From the NCBI RefSeq assembly GCF_028618435.1, contig NZ_JAQISW010000001.1, positions 62,001 through 126,000 of the forward strand: 64,000 nt of DNA, given 5' to 3'. Origin of the DNA: Bartonella sp. MM73XJBT.G (GTDB lineage Bacteria > Pseudomonadota > Alphaproteobacteria > Rhizobiales > Rhizobiaceae). The notes under the pieces are model-generated. The model did not search any database, had not been told where the DNA came from, and saw only the letters and a list, made by a program, of their open reading frames with translations. This document shows, piece by piece, positions 45,103-54,672 of the stretch. The position numbers and the translations under genes are program-made. Position 1 is the stretch's first letter. Each line of letters begins with the position of its first letter.

Positions 45103-46902
45103 ATGGCAATCAAATCGATGACAGAAAATTCTCAACTGGAAACTCTAAAAAAAATAGCCCCTAATGGTATATCCTCAGCACCATTTCTTATGTTTACTCA
45201 TTTACACCTTCGAATACAACGTCTCTTTAGACAATTGCTTTTTTCCAGTCTCACACGCCGCATTGTTATATTAAATATTGCTGCCCTTGCCGTTCTGGTT
45301 ACAGGCATTTTATACCTTAACCAATTTCGCGATGGTTTAATTGAAGCAAAAATTAAAAGCTTATGTACCCAAGGAAAAATTATTGCCGGAGCTATTGCAG
45401 CTTCCGCCACAGTAGATACAAACTCTATCCTCATTGACCCCCAAAAACTCTTAGAGTTACAGACTGGTGAAAGCATTACACCCGCCCCTCAATCAACAGA
45501 CTCTTGGGACTTCCCCATTAATCCTGAACAAGTTGCCCCTCTTCTACGACGTCTCATCACACCTAAAACGACAAGAGCACGTATCTATGATCGTGATGCT
45601 ACTTTACTTCTTGACTCACGGGTTCTTTATTCTAGTGGAGACGTTTTTAAATATGATTTACCCCCACTTAAAACAGAACAAAATATATGGGATCGCTTGA
45701 CTGCATGGTATTCAAACACATTTTATGGAAAAGGTATTGCTTTTGATAGAGAACAAACAAAAAACCGTGATATTGCTTATCCAGAAGTATACCGAGCATT
45801 AAATGGATCTCTTGCTACCGCAAAAAGACGCAACAGACAAGGTGAACTTATCGTTTCTGTTGCCGTTCCTGTTCAACGCTATCGCGCAGTGGTTGGCGCC
45901 CTTCTTCTTTCAACAACTGGCTCCGATATTGATAACATTGTAAAGGCCGAAAGACTGGTTATATTTAAAGTCTTTGTCGTTGTAGGCAGTGTACTTTTGG
46001 TTCTTTCGCTCTTTTTAGCCCATACGATTGCCCATCCATTAAGCAAATTATCTGCCTCTGCTAACCGAGTGCGGAATGGCAATAATCAGCGTGTAGAAAT
46101 TCCTGATTTTTCAATGCGTGAAGATGAAATTGGTCATCTCTCAACCTCTATTCGTGACATGACCAATGCTCTTTATATGCGTATTGAAGCCATTGAACGC
46201 TTTGCGGCTGATGTAAGCCACGAATTAAAGAATCCCCTCACTTCTCTCCGTAGTGCTGTTGAAACCCTCCCTCTGGCTAAAAATGAAGAAGCACAAGAAA
46301 AGTTGCTTGAAATTATTCAACATGATGTGCGTCGTCTTGATCGGTTGATTACAGATATTTCTGATGCATCACGGCTCGATGCAGAGCTTGCACGAGAAAC
46401 CGCAGAGATCGTTGATATGACACCGCTTTTGGAAAGTCTTGTTCATGCCGTTCAGGAAGTATACCGCAATGCACAAACCATCGATGTAAGCTTGAATATT
46501 ATCCCACGTCCTTATGGAAAACCTTATCTTGTGTTAGGACATGAGCTCCGTTTAGGGCAAGTGATTTCCAATCTTCTTGAAAATGCGCGTTCCTTTATTC
46601 CCCGTAATCGGGGAAAAATTTGCATTACTATGAAAAGTCATGTTTCAACTCTTATTCTAACCATTGAAGACAATGGCCCTGGTATTCGTTCAGAGAATAT
46701 TGAACGCATTTTTGAACGTTTCTATACTGATCGACCAAATGAAGATGCTTTTGGACAAAACTCTGGACTTGGCCTTTCTATTAGTCGGCAAATCATTGAG
46801 GCCCATAATGGAACAATTACAGCCGAAAATATTATTGATCCAGCACTTGGAAAATGTAAAATTGGTGCACGTTTTATTATTATGCTTCCCCTCGTTAAAT
46901 AA
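45103..46902 (+). CDS. batS: Sensor histidine kinase BatS (ChvG/BvrS homologue)
   Basis: An inner-membrane sensor of 599 residues. It has a first membrane helix (ILNIAALAVLVTGILYL, about 57-73), a periplasmic sensor region of about 210 residues, a second helix (VFVVVGSVLLVLSLFLA, about 290-306), HAMP, HisKA with phospho-acceptor His373 in DVSHELKNPLTS, and an HATPase domain (NLLENARSF, IEDNGPGI, SGLGLSISRQI). It phosphorylates BatR. The N-terminal start is not certain: ATG 45103 has a poor ribosome-binding site, and ATG 45118 is an alternative. It is part of the batR-batS-hprK gene run. Confidence 0.92.
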   Translation: MAIKSMTENSQLETLKKIAPNGISSAPFLMFTHLHLRIQRLFRQLLFSSLTRRIVILNIAALAVLVTGILYLNQFRDGLIEAKIKSLCTQGKIIAGAIAASATVDTNSILIDPQKLLELQTGESITPAPQSTDSWDFPINPEQVAPLLRRLITPKTTRARIYDRDATLLLDSRVLYSSGDVFKYDLPPLKTEQNIWDRLTAWYSNTFYGKGIAFDREQTKNRDIAYPEVYRALNGSLATAKRRNRQGELIVSVAVPVQRYRAVVGALLLSTTGSDIDNIVKAERLVIFKVFVVVGSVLLVLSLFLAHTIAHPLSKLSASANRVRNGNNQRVEIPDFSMREDEIGHLSTSIRDMTNALYMRIEAIERFAADVSHELKNPLTSLRSAVETLPLAKNEEAQEKLLEIIQHDVRRLDRLITDISDASRLDAELARETAEIVDMTPLLESLVHAVQEVYRNAQTIDVSLNIIPRPYGKPYLVLGHELRLGQVISNLLENARSFIPRNRGKICITMKSHVSTLILTIEDNGPGIRSENIERIFERFYTDRPNEDAFGQNSGLGLSISRQIIEAHNGTITAENIIDPALGKCKIGARFIIMLPLVK

Positions 46903-46926
46903 ATCTTTTACCACAAAATAAAAGAC

Positions 46927-47391
46927 ATGAAAATAAAATGTGAAATACTCCACGCAAATTGTCTTCAACTGGGAGGAAAGGGGCTGTTGATTATAGGTCC
47001 ATCGGGATCAGGGAAATCAACCATTACCCTTGCTTTGCTCGACCGCGCTGAGTGGTCAAAACGTGAAGCAAAACTTATCAGTGATGATTATACAATGCTA
47101 CGTGTGAAAAATGGAAAACTTCATGGATACACGCCTGAAGACTTACAGGGCGGTATCGAGATTCGTGGTGCTGGTCTCTACATGATAGAATTTCAAAAGC
47201 AAACAATTATCGATTGTATTATTTTTCTTGGCCCTGAATACGAACGTTTTTCCACAAATAAAACTTTTCAATTTGAAGATTTGCACATTCCTCTTTTAAA
47301 ACTTCCCTCTCTTCACGAGGCCGATTGTACAGCCATTTGTCAAGCTATTGAAGCATTTTTGTTCAGAAAAATATGGCATAAAACTGTTTAA
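46927..47391 (+). CDS. hprK: HPr kinase/phosphorylase, short alphaproteobacterial form
   Basis: 154 residues, which is the C-terminal kinase domain only; the short form is normal in Alphaproteobacteria, where the N-terminal domain of Firmicute HprK is missing. The P-loop is GPSGSGKST (24-32), followed by LISDDYTML with the catalytic Asp pair and the signature GGIEIRGAGLYMIEF near 78. It phosphorylates and dephosphorylates the regulatory serine of HPr. The target HPr is encoded 0.5 kb downstream and keeps that serine. It begins 24 bases after batS. Confidence 0.92.
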   Translation: MKIKCEILHANCLQLGGKGLLIIGPSGSGKSTITLALLDRAEWSKREAKLISDDYTMLRVKNGKLHGYTPEDLQGGIEIRGAGLYMIEFQKQTIIDCIIFLGPEYERFSTNKTFQFEDLHIPLLKLPSLHEADCTAICQAIEAFLFRKIWHKTV

Positions 47392-47446
47392 TTTTTTCCA
47401 AAGATAAAAAAATCACACTTTTTTGCCTTTTTTTTGCAAATTTTTC

Positions 47447-47474
47447 TTGGCAGCAAGACAAAGCCTTGTAAAAT
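47447..47474 (+). promoter_or_regulatory. Possible sigma-70 promoter for manX-ptsH
   Basis: TTGGCA (47447-47452) and TAAAAT (47469-47474) are separated by 16 bases and lie about 50 bases before the EIIA start, in the gap after hprK. This would allow the two PTS genes to be made independently of batRS. Confidence 0.5.
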
Positions 47475-47526
47475 ATCCTTCCCACCAATATGGTTGGATC
47501 TTATTAGTTAACAGGAGTTTGCGTAA

Positions 47527-47925
47527 ATGATTGGACTCGTGCTTGTAACGCACGGTGAGCTAGCTGTTGAATTTTTACATGCCGTGGAACATGTTGTTGG
47601 AACACAAGAAAAGTTCGCAACAATATGTGTTTATCCCGATGACGATATAGATCAGCGCCAAGGTGATATTATAGCCGCAGTAACCGATACAAATACAGAT
47701 AATGGCGTCATCATATTAACAGATGTGTTCGGTGGGACACCATCAAATATAGCTATTCCTGTTATTGAAAAAGGACGCGTTGAAATGATTTCGGGGGTTA
47801 ATTTGCCCATGCTTATTAAATTGATTTCTATTCGCAAATGTCCTGATATCTCATTATCAGACGCGTTAAGAATAGCACAAGAAGCAGGGCGTAAATATAT
47901 TAATGTACCAAGTATGATTTTATAG
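47527..47925 (+). CDS. manX: PTS EIIA component, mannose family (regulatory)
   Basis: 132 residues, the EIIA domain alone (no IIB, IIC or IID). The phosphorylated histidine is His9 in MIGLVLVTHGELA; VILTDVFGGTPSNIA near 60-75 is the usual second motif. Alphaproteobacteria commonly encode this protein beside hprK and HPr in an incomplete PTS that regulates rather than imports sugar. An ACAGGAG site precedes ATG. ptsH follows after 17 bases. Confidence 0.92.
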   Translation: MIGLVLVTHGELAVEFLHAVEHVVGTQEKFATICVYPDDDIDQRQGDIIAAVTDTNTDNGVIILTDVFGGTPSNIAIPVIEKGRVEMISGVNLPMLIKLISIRKCPDISLSDALRIAQEAGRKYINVPSMIL

Positions 47926-47942
47926 CGGATGATAAAATACTG

Positions 47943-48239
47943 ATGCTTCCCAAAGATACCCTCCCCTCTAAACTTAGTCGTCATTTTAATATCTGTAATA
48001 AACGTGGGTTGCATGCAAGGGCTTCTGCAAAATTTGTACAAACTGTTGACAATTTTAATGCCACTGTTGAAGTTGAAAAAGATGGAAAAATCGTTGGTGG
48101 AACATCAATTATGGGACTCATGATGCTAGCGGCTTCATCCGGTTGCAACCTCACTATTCGTGTTTGGGGACCAGAAGCAACAGATGCCCTTAATGCTCTT
48201 GAAAAGCTCATCAATAACAACTTTGGAGAGGAAAACTAG
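47943..48239 (+). CDS. ptsH: Phosphocarrier protein HPr
   Basis: 98 residues with the HPr fold. The EI-dependent site is His24 in NKRGLHARAS, and the HprK target is Ser55 in GTSIMGLMM; their spacing equals His15/Ser46 of B. subtilis HPr. About nine extra N-terminal residues precede the core. With EI (PtsP, not in this window) and the EIIA upstream it forms the phosphorelay. Neighbouring batRS suggests joint control of metabolism and host adaptation. Confidence 0.94.
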   Translation: MLPKDTLPSKLSRHFNICNKRGLHARASAKFVQTVDNFNATVEVEKDGKIVGGTSIMGLMMLAASSGCNLTIRVWGPEATDALNALEKLINNNFGEEN

Positions 48240-48894
48240 CCCTTTCTCATAATAAAAAAGAATGATGATCCTTGAAGAATAAGAATTTTCTATCATTATC
48301 TTGAATTTTGATTTCTTCTCTCATTTTTATGCCAAGATTCATATCCACTGTAGATTGGCACAATTATTATAAATGTGACAGCTTATCCTAATTGTATTAT
48401 GCAGAATTTTTTGTTTGCTATTTTAACATTATTGGGCCTATTTAAATAGTTATTGTGTATTATGGTTTTTATCTAACTTAATCATATGATTTACATCTTT
48501 ACAGAAAAGGGAATTTTGACTTGGATTGAATATGTTTGCTTTTAAGCAAAATAAAAATAATATCAAGATAATTTCACAAATCAGAAATTGATAAACTTTC
48601 TTTATTTTCTGCTCACTTTGTAGCCTTTATAATACAAAAGCAATCCCCGCCTTCAGATCATTGTGATGCATATTATGAAAACGCAATTTTTATTTTGATC
48701 GATATCATAACCATTTTCTTAAAACAAATAATCTTCGTACATTTATAATTATGGTAAGCATTTTTTAGACATTATTTTTCTATACTATTGCCTTATCTTA
48801 TGTGACATTTTTTACTTTCAATTTATCTGTTATTGCACTTTTTATCTTTTATTGCACTTGGGATAGCATCTTTTCATTATAAGGAGATAACATT
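48240..48894. other. Gene-free stretch between ptsH and thpR
   Basis: 655 AT-rich bases without a supported ORF. No terminator with a good T-run was found after ptsH. TTATTGCACTT occurs twice within 25 bases near 48830-48855, just before thpR; its meaning is not known. Confidence 0.35.
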
Positions 48895-49434
48895 ATGGAC
48901 CGTTTATTTAGTGCCCTTCAGATTCCTCAACAAACAACACAACAACTTGTATCGTTGCAAAATGGCTTACCAAATGCACAGTGGATTAATCCGCAGAATT
49001 TTCACATCACTTTGTCTTTTTTCGGTGAAGTTGAAAGTGATACAGAAGATGCACTTAGGCATGCCTTTGACATAATAAAGCTCCCTCCTTTTATGCTACA
49101 AATGAAGGGTTTTGACGTTTTTGGTTCAGAAAACGCTCCACATTCTCTTGTTGTCCGCATTCAATCTTGTGAAGCTCTCAATCTTTTACACGAAAAGATG
49201 CAATGTATTCGTAGCCACTTGAGGCTAGAACCTGATAAAAAAGAATTTACACCGCATATTACTATTGCGCGACTGCTCGATATTAAACCTGAAGATCTTC
49301 CTCCTTATCTGTCCTCTCGGAGTGATTTTTCATTTCCTCCCTTTGATGTTGATCATTTTGTTTTATTTTCATCGCCATCTCCCTCAAGCGATGCTCCATA
49401 TATTGTAAAAGGAAGTTGGTCACTTCAAAGATAA
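48895..49434 (+). CDS. thpR: RNA 2',3'-cyclic phosphodiesterase (2'-5' RNA ligase family)
   Basis: 179 residues of the 2H phosphoesterase superfamily. Both catalytic motifs are present: HITLSFFGE near residue 41 and HITIARL near 121. Members open 2',3'-cyclic phosphates on RNA ends and join certain tRNA halves in vitro. The start ATG 48895 has AAGGAG nine bases upstream. An overlapping 80-codon frame starting earlier is a shadow. It is convergent with grpE, with a hairpin in between. Confidence 0.92.
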   Translation: MDRLFSALQIPQQTTQQLVSLQNGLPNAQWINPQNFHITLSFFGEVESDTEDALRHAFDIIKLPPFMLQMKGFDVFGSENAPHSLVVRIQSCEALNLLHEKMQCIRSHLRLEPDKKEFTPHITIARLLDIKPEDLPPYLSSRSDFSFPPFDVDHFVLFSSPSPSSDAPYIVKGSWSLQR

Positions 49435-49456
49435 AAGGGTGTTTGTAACACCCTTT
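49434..49456. terminator. Shared hairpin terminator between thpR and grpE
   Basis: AAAGGGTGTT (49434-49443) and AACACCCTTT (49447-49456) form a perfect 10-bp stem with a 3-base loop. On the minus strand it is followed by TATCTTTG after the T-rich arm, so it suits grpE; on the plus strand the T-run is short. Confidence 0.65.
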
Positions 49457-49539
49457 AAAACTCTTTGAGGAAAGACCCCATATACGCGAAATCACAGGAA
49501 ATGCTGAATTTTACGCTGGAGACTTGTTATTAATATGTT

Positions 49540-50199
49540 TTAAGCCGAATCAGTTTCAACAGAAGCTTCTTTTGTTCTTCCTTTGGCCACACCCACTATC
49601 GCTGGACGTAAAACCCTTTCTCCAATAATATAACCAGCCTGAACCACTTGTTGAACAGTGTTATCGGGAACATCGGCATTAGGAATTTCAAACATCGCTT
49701 GATGAAAATGAGGATCAAATTTTTGTCCCTCTGGATGAATTTTCTGTACACCATGACGCTCTAATGCTGCCATCATGGCACGTTCAGTCATTTCAACACC
49801 TTCTGCCAATGATTTTAAACCAGCATCACTTTCTCGTGCACCTTCTGGAATCGCTTCCAAAGCACGATTGAGATTGTCAGAAACAGATAACATATCCCGT
49901 GCAAAATTAGCAATAGAATAAGCCCTTGCATCCGCTACATCACGCGCAGTACGGCGTCGAAGATTTTCCATATCTGCTGCAAGACGTAAAAGCTGATCTT
50001 TCAAATCTTTGTTTTCATCCTGCAAAGCCGCTAAAGGATCAACCTCATTACTTTCTTCTTCAACCTCTCCATGTGCTTCTGTTTTATGTGTTTTTAAAAA
50101 TTCATCCGCTGCTTGTTTAAGTGTATTACGATCAGCTGGTTTTTTTAAATCGCAATTTTCAAATGAAGCGTCAGTAAATTTGTTTTTTTCATCAGACAT
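49540..50199 (-). CDS. grpE: GrpE, nucleotide exchange factor of DnaK
   Basis: 219 residues. An acidic, flexible N-terminus is followed by the long dimerising coiled coil ([20 protein letters not shown], about 60-110) and a beta-rich head containing [20 protein letters not shown]. It releases ADP from DnaK. In this genome it lies next to hrcA (124 bases away, same strand) but 8 kb from dnaK/dnaJ. Confidence 0.96.
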   Translation of the reverse strand: MSDEKNKFTDASFENCDLKKPADRNTLKQAADEFLKTHKTEAHGEVEEESNEVDPLAALQDENKDLKDQLLRLAADMENLRRRTARDVADARAYSIANFARDMLSVSDNLNRALEAIPEGARESDAGLKSLAEGVEMTERAMMAALERHGVQKIHPEGQKFDPHFHQAMFEIPNADVPDNTVQQVVQAGYIIGERVLRPAIVGVAKGRTKEASVETDSA

Positions 50200-50323
50200 A
50201 AAAATTCTATTCCTTCATAAGATTTGTTATTCTCGATATCGAAATTTTACAGACAAAAATCAAGGGGTATAGATGTATATAATACAATGAGCTTTTATAG
50301 TACAAATACTTAACCGTATCATT

Positions 50324-51397
50324 TTAACGCAATAACTGTGACATAAGTTGAGCTGTATAATCAACCATAGGCACAATCCTTGCATAATTAAGCCGTGTAG
50401 GACCAATAACGCCTAAAGCACCAATGACTCTTTGTTGTGAATCACGATAAGGTGCTACGACTAAAGAAGAACCAGAAAGTGAAAATAACTTATTTTCCGA
50501 ACCAATAAAAATTCGAACCCCTGACCCTTCATCCGTTAAATCGAGAAGCTGGGCCATACTTTCACGTGTTTCAAGATCATCAAATAAATGGCGTAACCGT
50601 TCTAAATCTTCTTCTGCTTTCACATCTTCAAGCAAATTACTGCGTCCACGAACAATGAGGTGCATTTTATGATCAGCACCTTCTCCTCCCCAAAGAGCTA
50701 ATCCCGTTTCAACAAGATGATGTGATAAATCATCAAGTGCAGCCCGTGTTTGTGCACATAGACACGCAATTTCCCCTTTAGCTTCACTCAATGTACGCCC
50801 TTGAATATGGGCGTTTAGAAAATTCGTCGCTTCTGTCAATTGTGCATGGGTAACCCCTTCTGGCAAATGAACAATACGATTTTCAACCTCACCTTGTTGA
50901 GTCACTAAAACGGCAAGAGCGTGCTCCCTATCAAGGCGCACAAATTCAATATGTTTCAATGTTCCTTCTTGTTTTGTTGCGAGAACAAGCCCTGCCCCAC
51001 GGGAGAGGTCTGAAAGAACTCGGCTTGCTTGAACAAGAAAATTTTCAACCGATTGTGCATGACCTGCCTCTTTGACTTGCATTTCAATATTTTCTCGCTC
51101 TTCGTTTGGCAAATCACCGGCTTCCATAAATGCATCAACAAAAAAGCGTAAACCCGATTGGGTTGGCATTCGCCCTGCTGAAACATGCGGTGCATAAATC
51201 AAACCGAGATGTTCAAGATCACTCATCACATTGCGAATCGTCGCAGGTGATAATGTCTGTTGCAAAAGTCGCGAAAGATTGCGTGACCCTACAGGTTCAC
51301 CATCATTAAGATAGGCTTCAACAATATGGCGAAAAATATCACGCGAACGCTCATCAAGATATTTTAGTTCATTATCAATAGATTTGTGCTTCATCAC
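50324..51397 (-). CDS. hrcA: Heat-inducible transcription repressor HrcA
   Basis: 357 residues. The N-terminal winged helix (YLDERSRDIFRHIVEAYLND and SPATIRNVMSDLEHLGL, about 10-75) is followed by the GAF-like and dimerisation parts, ending with a typical RLNYARIVPMVDYTAQLMS. HrcA blocks chaperone genes through CIRCE elements. No CIRCE dyad (TTAGCACTC/GAGTGCTAA) was seen before hrcA, grpE or dnaK; the likely target, groESL, is outside the window. ATG 51397 or the next ATG (51394) may be used. Confidence 0.95.
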   Translation of the reverse strand: MMKHKSIDNELKYLDERSRDIFRHIVEAYLNDGEPVGSRNLSRLLQQTLSPATIRNVMSDLEHLGLIYAPHVSAGRMPTQSGLRFFVDAFMEAGDLPNEERENIEMQVKEAGHAQSVENFLVQASRVLSDLSRGAGLVLATKQEGTLKHIEFVRLDREHALAVLVTQQGEVENRIVHLPEGVTHAQLTEATNFLNAHIQGRTLSEAKGEIACLCAQTRAALDDLSHHLVETGLALWGGEGADHKMHLIVRGRSNLLEDVKAEEDLERLRHLFDDLETRESMAQLLDLTDEGSGVRIFIGSENKLFSLSGSSLVVAPYRDSQQRVIGALGVIGPTRLNYARIVPMVDYTAQLMSQLLR

Positions 51398-51862
51398 AAT
51401 TGTTTCACTACTAAAAAAATGCTCTTCTCTTATATAAGTTTTGCCAATGTCTGGTCAAATAATCTAAAGTAGTATAAAAATATATTATCCTATTGAGCCA
51501 TAAAACACCACATTTTATAGTGATGATATAAACGTATAAATTATGTATGAGGTGTTTTTATTAGAGCGTGTCATTGGATATTTAAGATAGGAATTGGTCT
51601 CTTTAGGAGCTTGTTTATTTATAAACCACCGGGAGTATAAAATTAGATTTTTATCATAAGAAAGCTTTCATAAAAAAATCGTTTCTCATGTCTTTTTAAT
51701 CGTTGTCTTCACAAAATACGAAAAATTTTATTTGAATAAAATATCATAAAACGTGTAAAATAACCCTATCATATAAAATCAAGCAGAATATGTGTGTATA
51801 TGAGCATTTAAGCTGGTTCCTAGCGCAAAAATAGTTCCCCTTTCATTTTTGGAGAAATCTAT
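51398..51862. other. Divergent upstream region of hrcA and rdgB
   Basis: 465 AT-rich bases without a gene. The rdgB ribosome-binding site (TTTTGGAG) is at its right end. No operator or repeat was recognised. Confidence 0.35.
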
Positions 51863-52510
51863 ATGAGAAGTATAGCAGATAAAAGACTTGTCATTGCGAC
51901 ACATAACACCAGCAAATTACATGAGATCACCACCTTGATTGCACCTTTCGGTTTAATAATACAATCAGCAAAAGAGCTTGGCTTGCCAGAGCCGAAAGAA
52001 ACAGGAACAACATTTGAAGAAAATGCTTACATTAAAGCTTTTGCAGCAGCAAAAAAAACAGGACTTCCTGCTCTCTCTGATGATTCAGGCTTAGAAGTCG
52101 ATGCATTGGATGGTGCACCGGGCGTTTATACAGCTGACTGGGCGATTCAAGCCGATGGTACACGTGATTTTCCAAAAGCGATGCAAAAAATAGAAGATGA
52201 GCTTCAAAAAGTCGGAGCGCGAGAAAAAAGCCAACGAAAATGCCGTTTTGTATCCGTCATTTGTATCGCGTGGCCTGACACTCATGCAGATTATTTCCGC
52301 GGATACGTTGAAGGAACATTCATTTGGCCTCCACGGGGAAATAAAGGCTTTGGCTTTGATCCTATTTTTTTACCAGATGGATATGAAAATACCTTTGGAG
52401 AAATGTCAACAGAGCAAAAACACGGCTGGCAATACAATGATATTCCCCCTCTTTCACATCGCGCACGGGCTTTTAAACTTTTGACAGAAAACCTTTTGGC
52501 ATTCTCATGA
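51863..52510 (+). CDS. rdgB: Non-canonical purine NTP pyrophosphatase (XTP/ITP)
   Basis: 215 residues of the Ham1/RdgB family, which removes ITP, dITP and XTP from the nucleotide pool. Family motifs are [13 protein letters not shown] near the start, [20 protein letters not shown] near 67-87 (with the metal-binding Asp), GFGFDPIF near 165, and a C-terminal SHRARAF. GGAG lies before ATG. It overlaps hemW by 4 bases; rdgB-hemW is a common pairing in Rhizobiales and the two are probably coupled. Confidence 0.96.
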   Translation: MRSIADKRLVIATHNTSKLHEITTLIAPFGLIIQSAKELGLPEPKETGTTFEENAYIKAFAAAKKTGLPALSDDSGLEVDALDGAPGVYTADWAIQADGTRDFPKAMQKIEDELQKVGAREKSQRKCRFVSVICIAWPDTHADYFRGYVEGTFIWPPRGNKGFGFDPIFLPDGYENTFGEMSTEQKHGWQYNDIPPLSHRARAFKLLTENLLAFS

Positions 52511-53706
52511 ATGAACCTTTTGGCATTTACATTCATTGGCCCTTTTGTGCTGCTAAATGTCCCTATTGTGACTTTAATTCACATGTTCGTATCCATGGTG
52601 TTGATCAGCCGCGTTTTGTCACCGCCTTTGAGCGCGAAATAGAAACGCAATATCATAAAATAGGTCCACGCCATATTACGAGTATTTTTATTGGTGGGGG
52701 AACCCCCTCTCTTATGGAGCCGCAAACTGTTGATGCCCTTTTGCAAGCACTTGCAAGAAAGTGGATACTTGATGATAAAGTTGAAATTACGTTGGAAGCT
52801 AATCCATCCAGTGTGGAAGCAGAACGTTTTCGCGGATACCGCGCTGCAGGTGTTAATCGGTTATCTTTAGGAATACAAGCACTCAATAATAAAGCATTGC
52901 GCAAACTTGGCCGACTCCATAATGTAGAGCAAGCTCTTTATGCCATTGATTTAGCAAGGAAAATTTTTCCACGCTTATCCTTTGATCTTATTTATGCTCG
53001 TCCCGAACAAACCCTTGAACAATGGAAATCTGAACTTGTACAAGCCATTGACTTGGCAGCAGACCATCTTTCTCTTTATCAATTGACAATCGAAGAAGGA
53101 ACCGCCTTTAAACGACTTCATGATGCAGGAAGGCTTATCCTTCCTCCATCAGAGCTCGCAGCAGATCTGTATCATCTTACCCAAGAAATAACAGCTCTGT
53201 ATGGACTTCCCGCCTATGAAATCTCAAACCATGCCATGCCTGGTGCTGAATCAGCACACAACCTTCTTTATTGGCGTTATCACCAATATGCAGGCTTTGG
53301 TCCAGGAGCACACGGTCGTTTTATTGAAAATGTATCAAATCATTCTTCCACCTTTTCAAAAACATCTTTATCACATCTTGAAAACCATGAACGTTATGTC
53401 ACAATCAATGAAAAGAATCCCGAGCAGTGGCTTGCATTAGTCGAAAAAACAGGACATGGCTGTATTGAAACAGAACGATTAACTCTTCAGCAACAGGCGA
53501 ATGAAATGCTCCTTATGGGGTTACGCCTTTGTGAAGGCTTGGAACTTACACGCTATGAAACTTTAAGCCCAAAACGCATCCCAATGGAAAAACTTATCGA
53601 TTTACAACACCAAGAATTGGTAGAAATGGTGGATAACCAACGTCTAAAAGTGACAACCAAAGGACGTATTATTCTTGATCATATTATCAGCCAACTTGCA
53701 AACTAA
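52507..53706 (+). CDS. hemW: HemW, radical SAM heme chaperone
   Basis: 399 residues. The radical SAM cluster motif is C-x3-C-x2-C (Cys14, Cys18, Cys21 in [13 protein letters not shown]). GGGTPSLM near 62 is the SAM-binding glycine motif and the C-terminal HemW domain begins near 290. It is often misnamed as oxygen-independent coproporphyrinogen III oxidase; the missing fourth cysteine of HemN (here Phe23 follows) supports HemW, which delivers heme to respiratory enzymes. It is coupled to rdgB. Confidence 0.93.
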   Translation: MNEPFGIYIHWPFCAAKCPYCDFNSHVRIHGVDQPRFVTAFEREIETQYHKIGPRHITSIFIGGGTPSLMEPQTVDALLQALARKWILDDKVEITLEANPSSVEAERFRGYRAAGVNRLSLGIQALNNKALRKLGRLHNVEQALYAIDLARKIFPRLSFDLIYARPEQTLEQWKSELVQAIDLAADHLSLYQLTIEEGTAFKRLHDAGRLILPPSELAADLYHLTQEITALYGLPAYEISNHAMPGAESAHNLLYWRYHQYAGFGPGAHGRFIENVSNHSSTFSKTSLSHLENHERYVTINEKNPEQWLALVEKTGHGCIETERLTLQQQANEMLLMGLRLCEGLELTRYETLSPKRIPMEKLIDLQHQELVEMVDNQRLKVTTKGRIILDHIISQLAN

Positions 53707-53717
53707 AGCCTTTATAA

Positions 53718-53960
53718 CAACATATTGATTTCAATAATAATTATTATTTTTTATAGCAAAAATGAAACTAAAATATTGTAAGACTTTTTTCAAAAGTTTT
53801 ATAATATATTAATTCTTACTTTTTTTAAAAATAGCGGAGTGTGTGGATACAAACTATACAAAAGACGTATAAAAATGCTTTTTATGACTATTTTCAAGCA
53901 CCTAAAATTATCGAAATATTTTGAGATAGAAAAGTATATGATAGTCTAACTTTCTTTTTC
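53718..53960 (+). repeat. Integrase-leader relic (repeat family A), plus strand
   Basis: It opens with AACATATTGATTTCAATAAT just after hemW, has the GTGTGTGGATACAAACTATACAAAAGAC leader part, and then ATG near 53875 with ATGCTTTTTATGACTATTTT and GAAAAGTATATGATAG, aligned by eye to the first integrase codons of other copies. Frames are broken. The following bases to 54420 hold no supported gene. Confidence 0.45.
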
Positions 53961-54419
53961 ATAAGTGTAAAGAGAGTGATACGCCGGAGATTTTATATTA
54001 TACTATTCATAAGTTCCGTTGCATATAACAAACATTGAAGAGAATTTCTTTGCTAAAAAAGCTAATGTGATGCTATAAAAGATTTTTCATATATCTTTAT
54101 TATCAGAAATATTAAAATTGATTGAACAAGCTTACCTTCTACTTTATCATGATTTTTTCTGTAACGCAGATTCTTTTGAGTAAAAAGAGCATGATAAAAT
54201 AAACTGGAAGTGTGTTTCTATGGATTTTCTTCTAATAAAGAATCATTAAAACAAAGAATTTTTTGCGTGAAAACATATTAAGGCATATAGCGAAAATGAA
54301 TGCATTTACGTTGTAGAAACTTTTTAGAAAAGTGACCTATTTTTATGTGTCTTTATGGCTTCAACTTGTCATCATATCAATTGTGATATAACGTTCATTC
54401 CTTCAATGAATTGCACGCT

Positions 54420-54640
54420 AATTGTTTCCCTGCACCTTAAAGGACGAACACTCTTAACCCAATCCGGTCTGTAAACGGCTTTACTTCTTAAAACAGGTTC
54501 CACTTGATTTTCCACTGATGTGATTCACTGAACTGAAGGCTTTACGAGCGAAAGTTCCAGTTTATACTCACCATCTACTCTAAAACCACTTAAGATGTTA
54601 AAACCTCAAACGACAATGTTTTATGGTAACAAAAGATAAC
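54420..54640 (+). repeat. Repeat family B, copy 2
   Basis: Parallels 38180-38410 and 61990-62220. Marks include GTCTGTAAACGGC, a central TGTGATTCAC piece, and AACGACAATGTTTTATGGTAACAAAAGATAACGGC at the right end. It lies just beyond the dapE stop. No conserved ORF. The 9-bp hairpin of copy 1 is not kept here. Confidence 0.45.
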
Positions 54641-54672
54641 GGCATTATTTATTGAACCAAGCAATTATTTCT

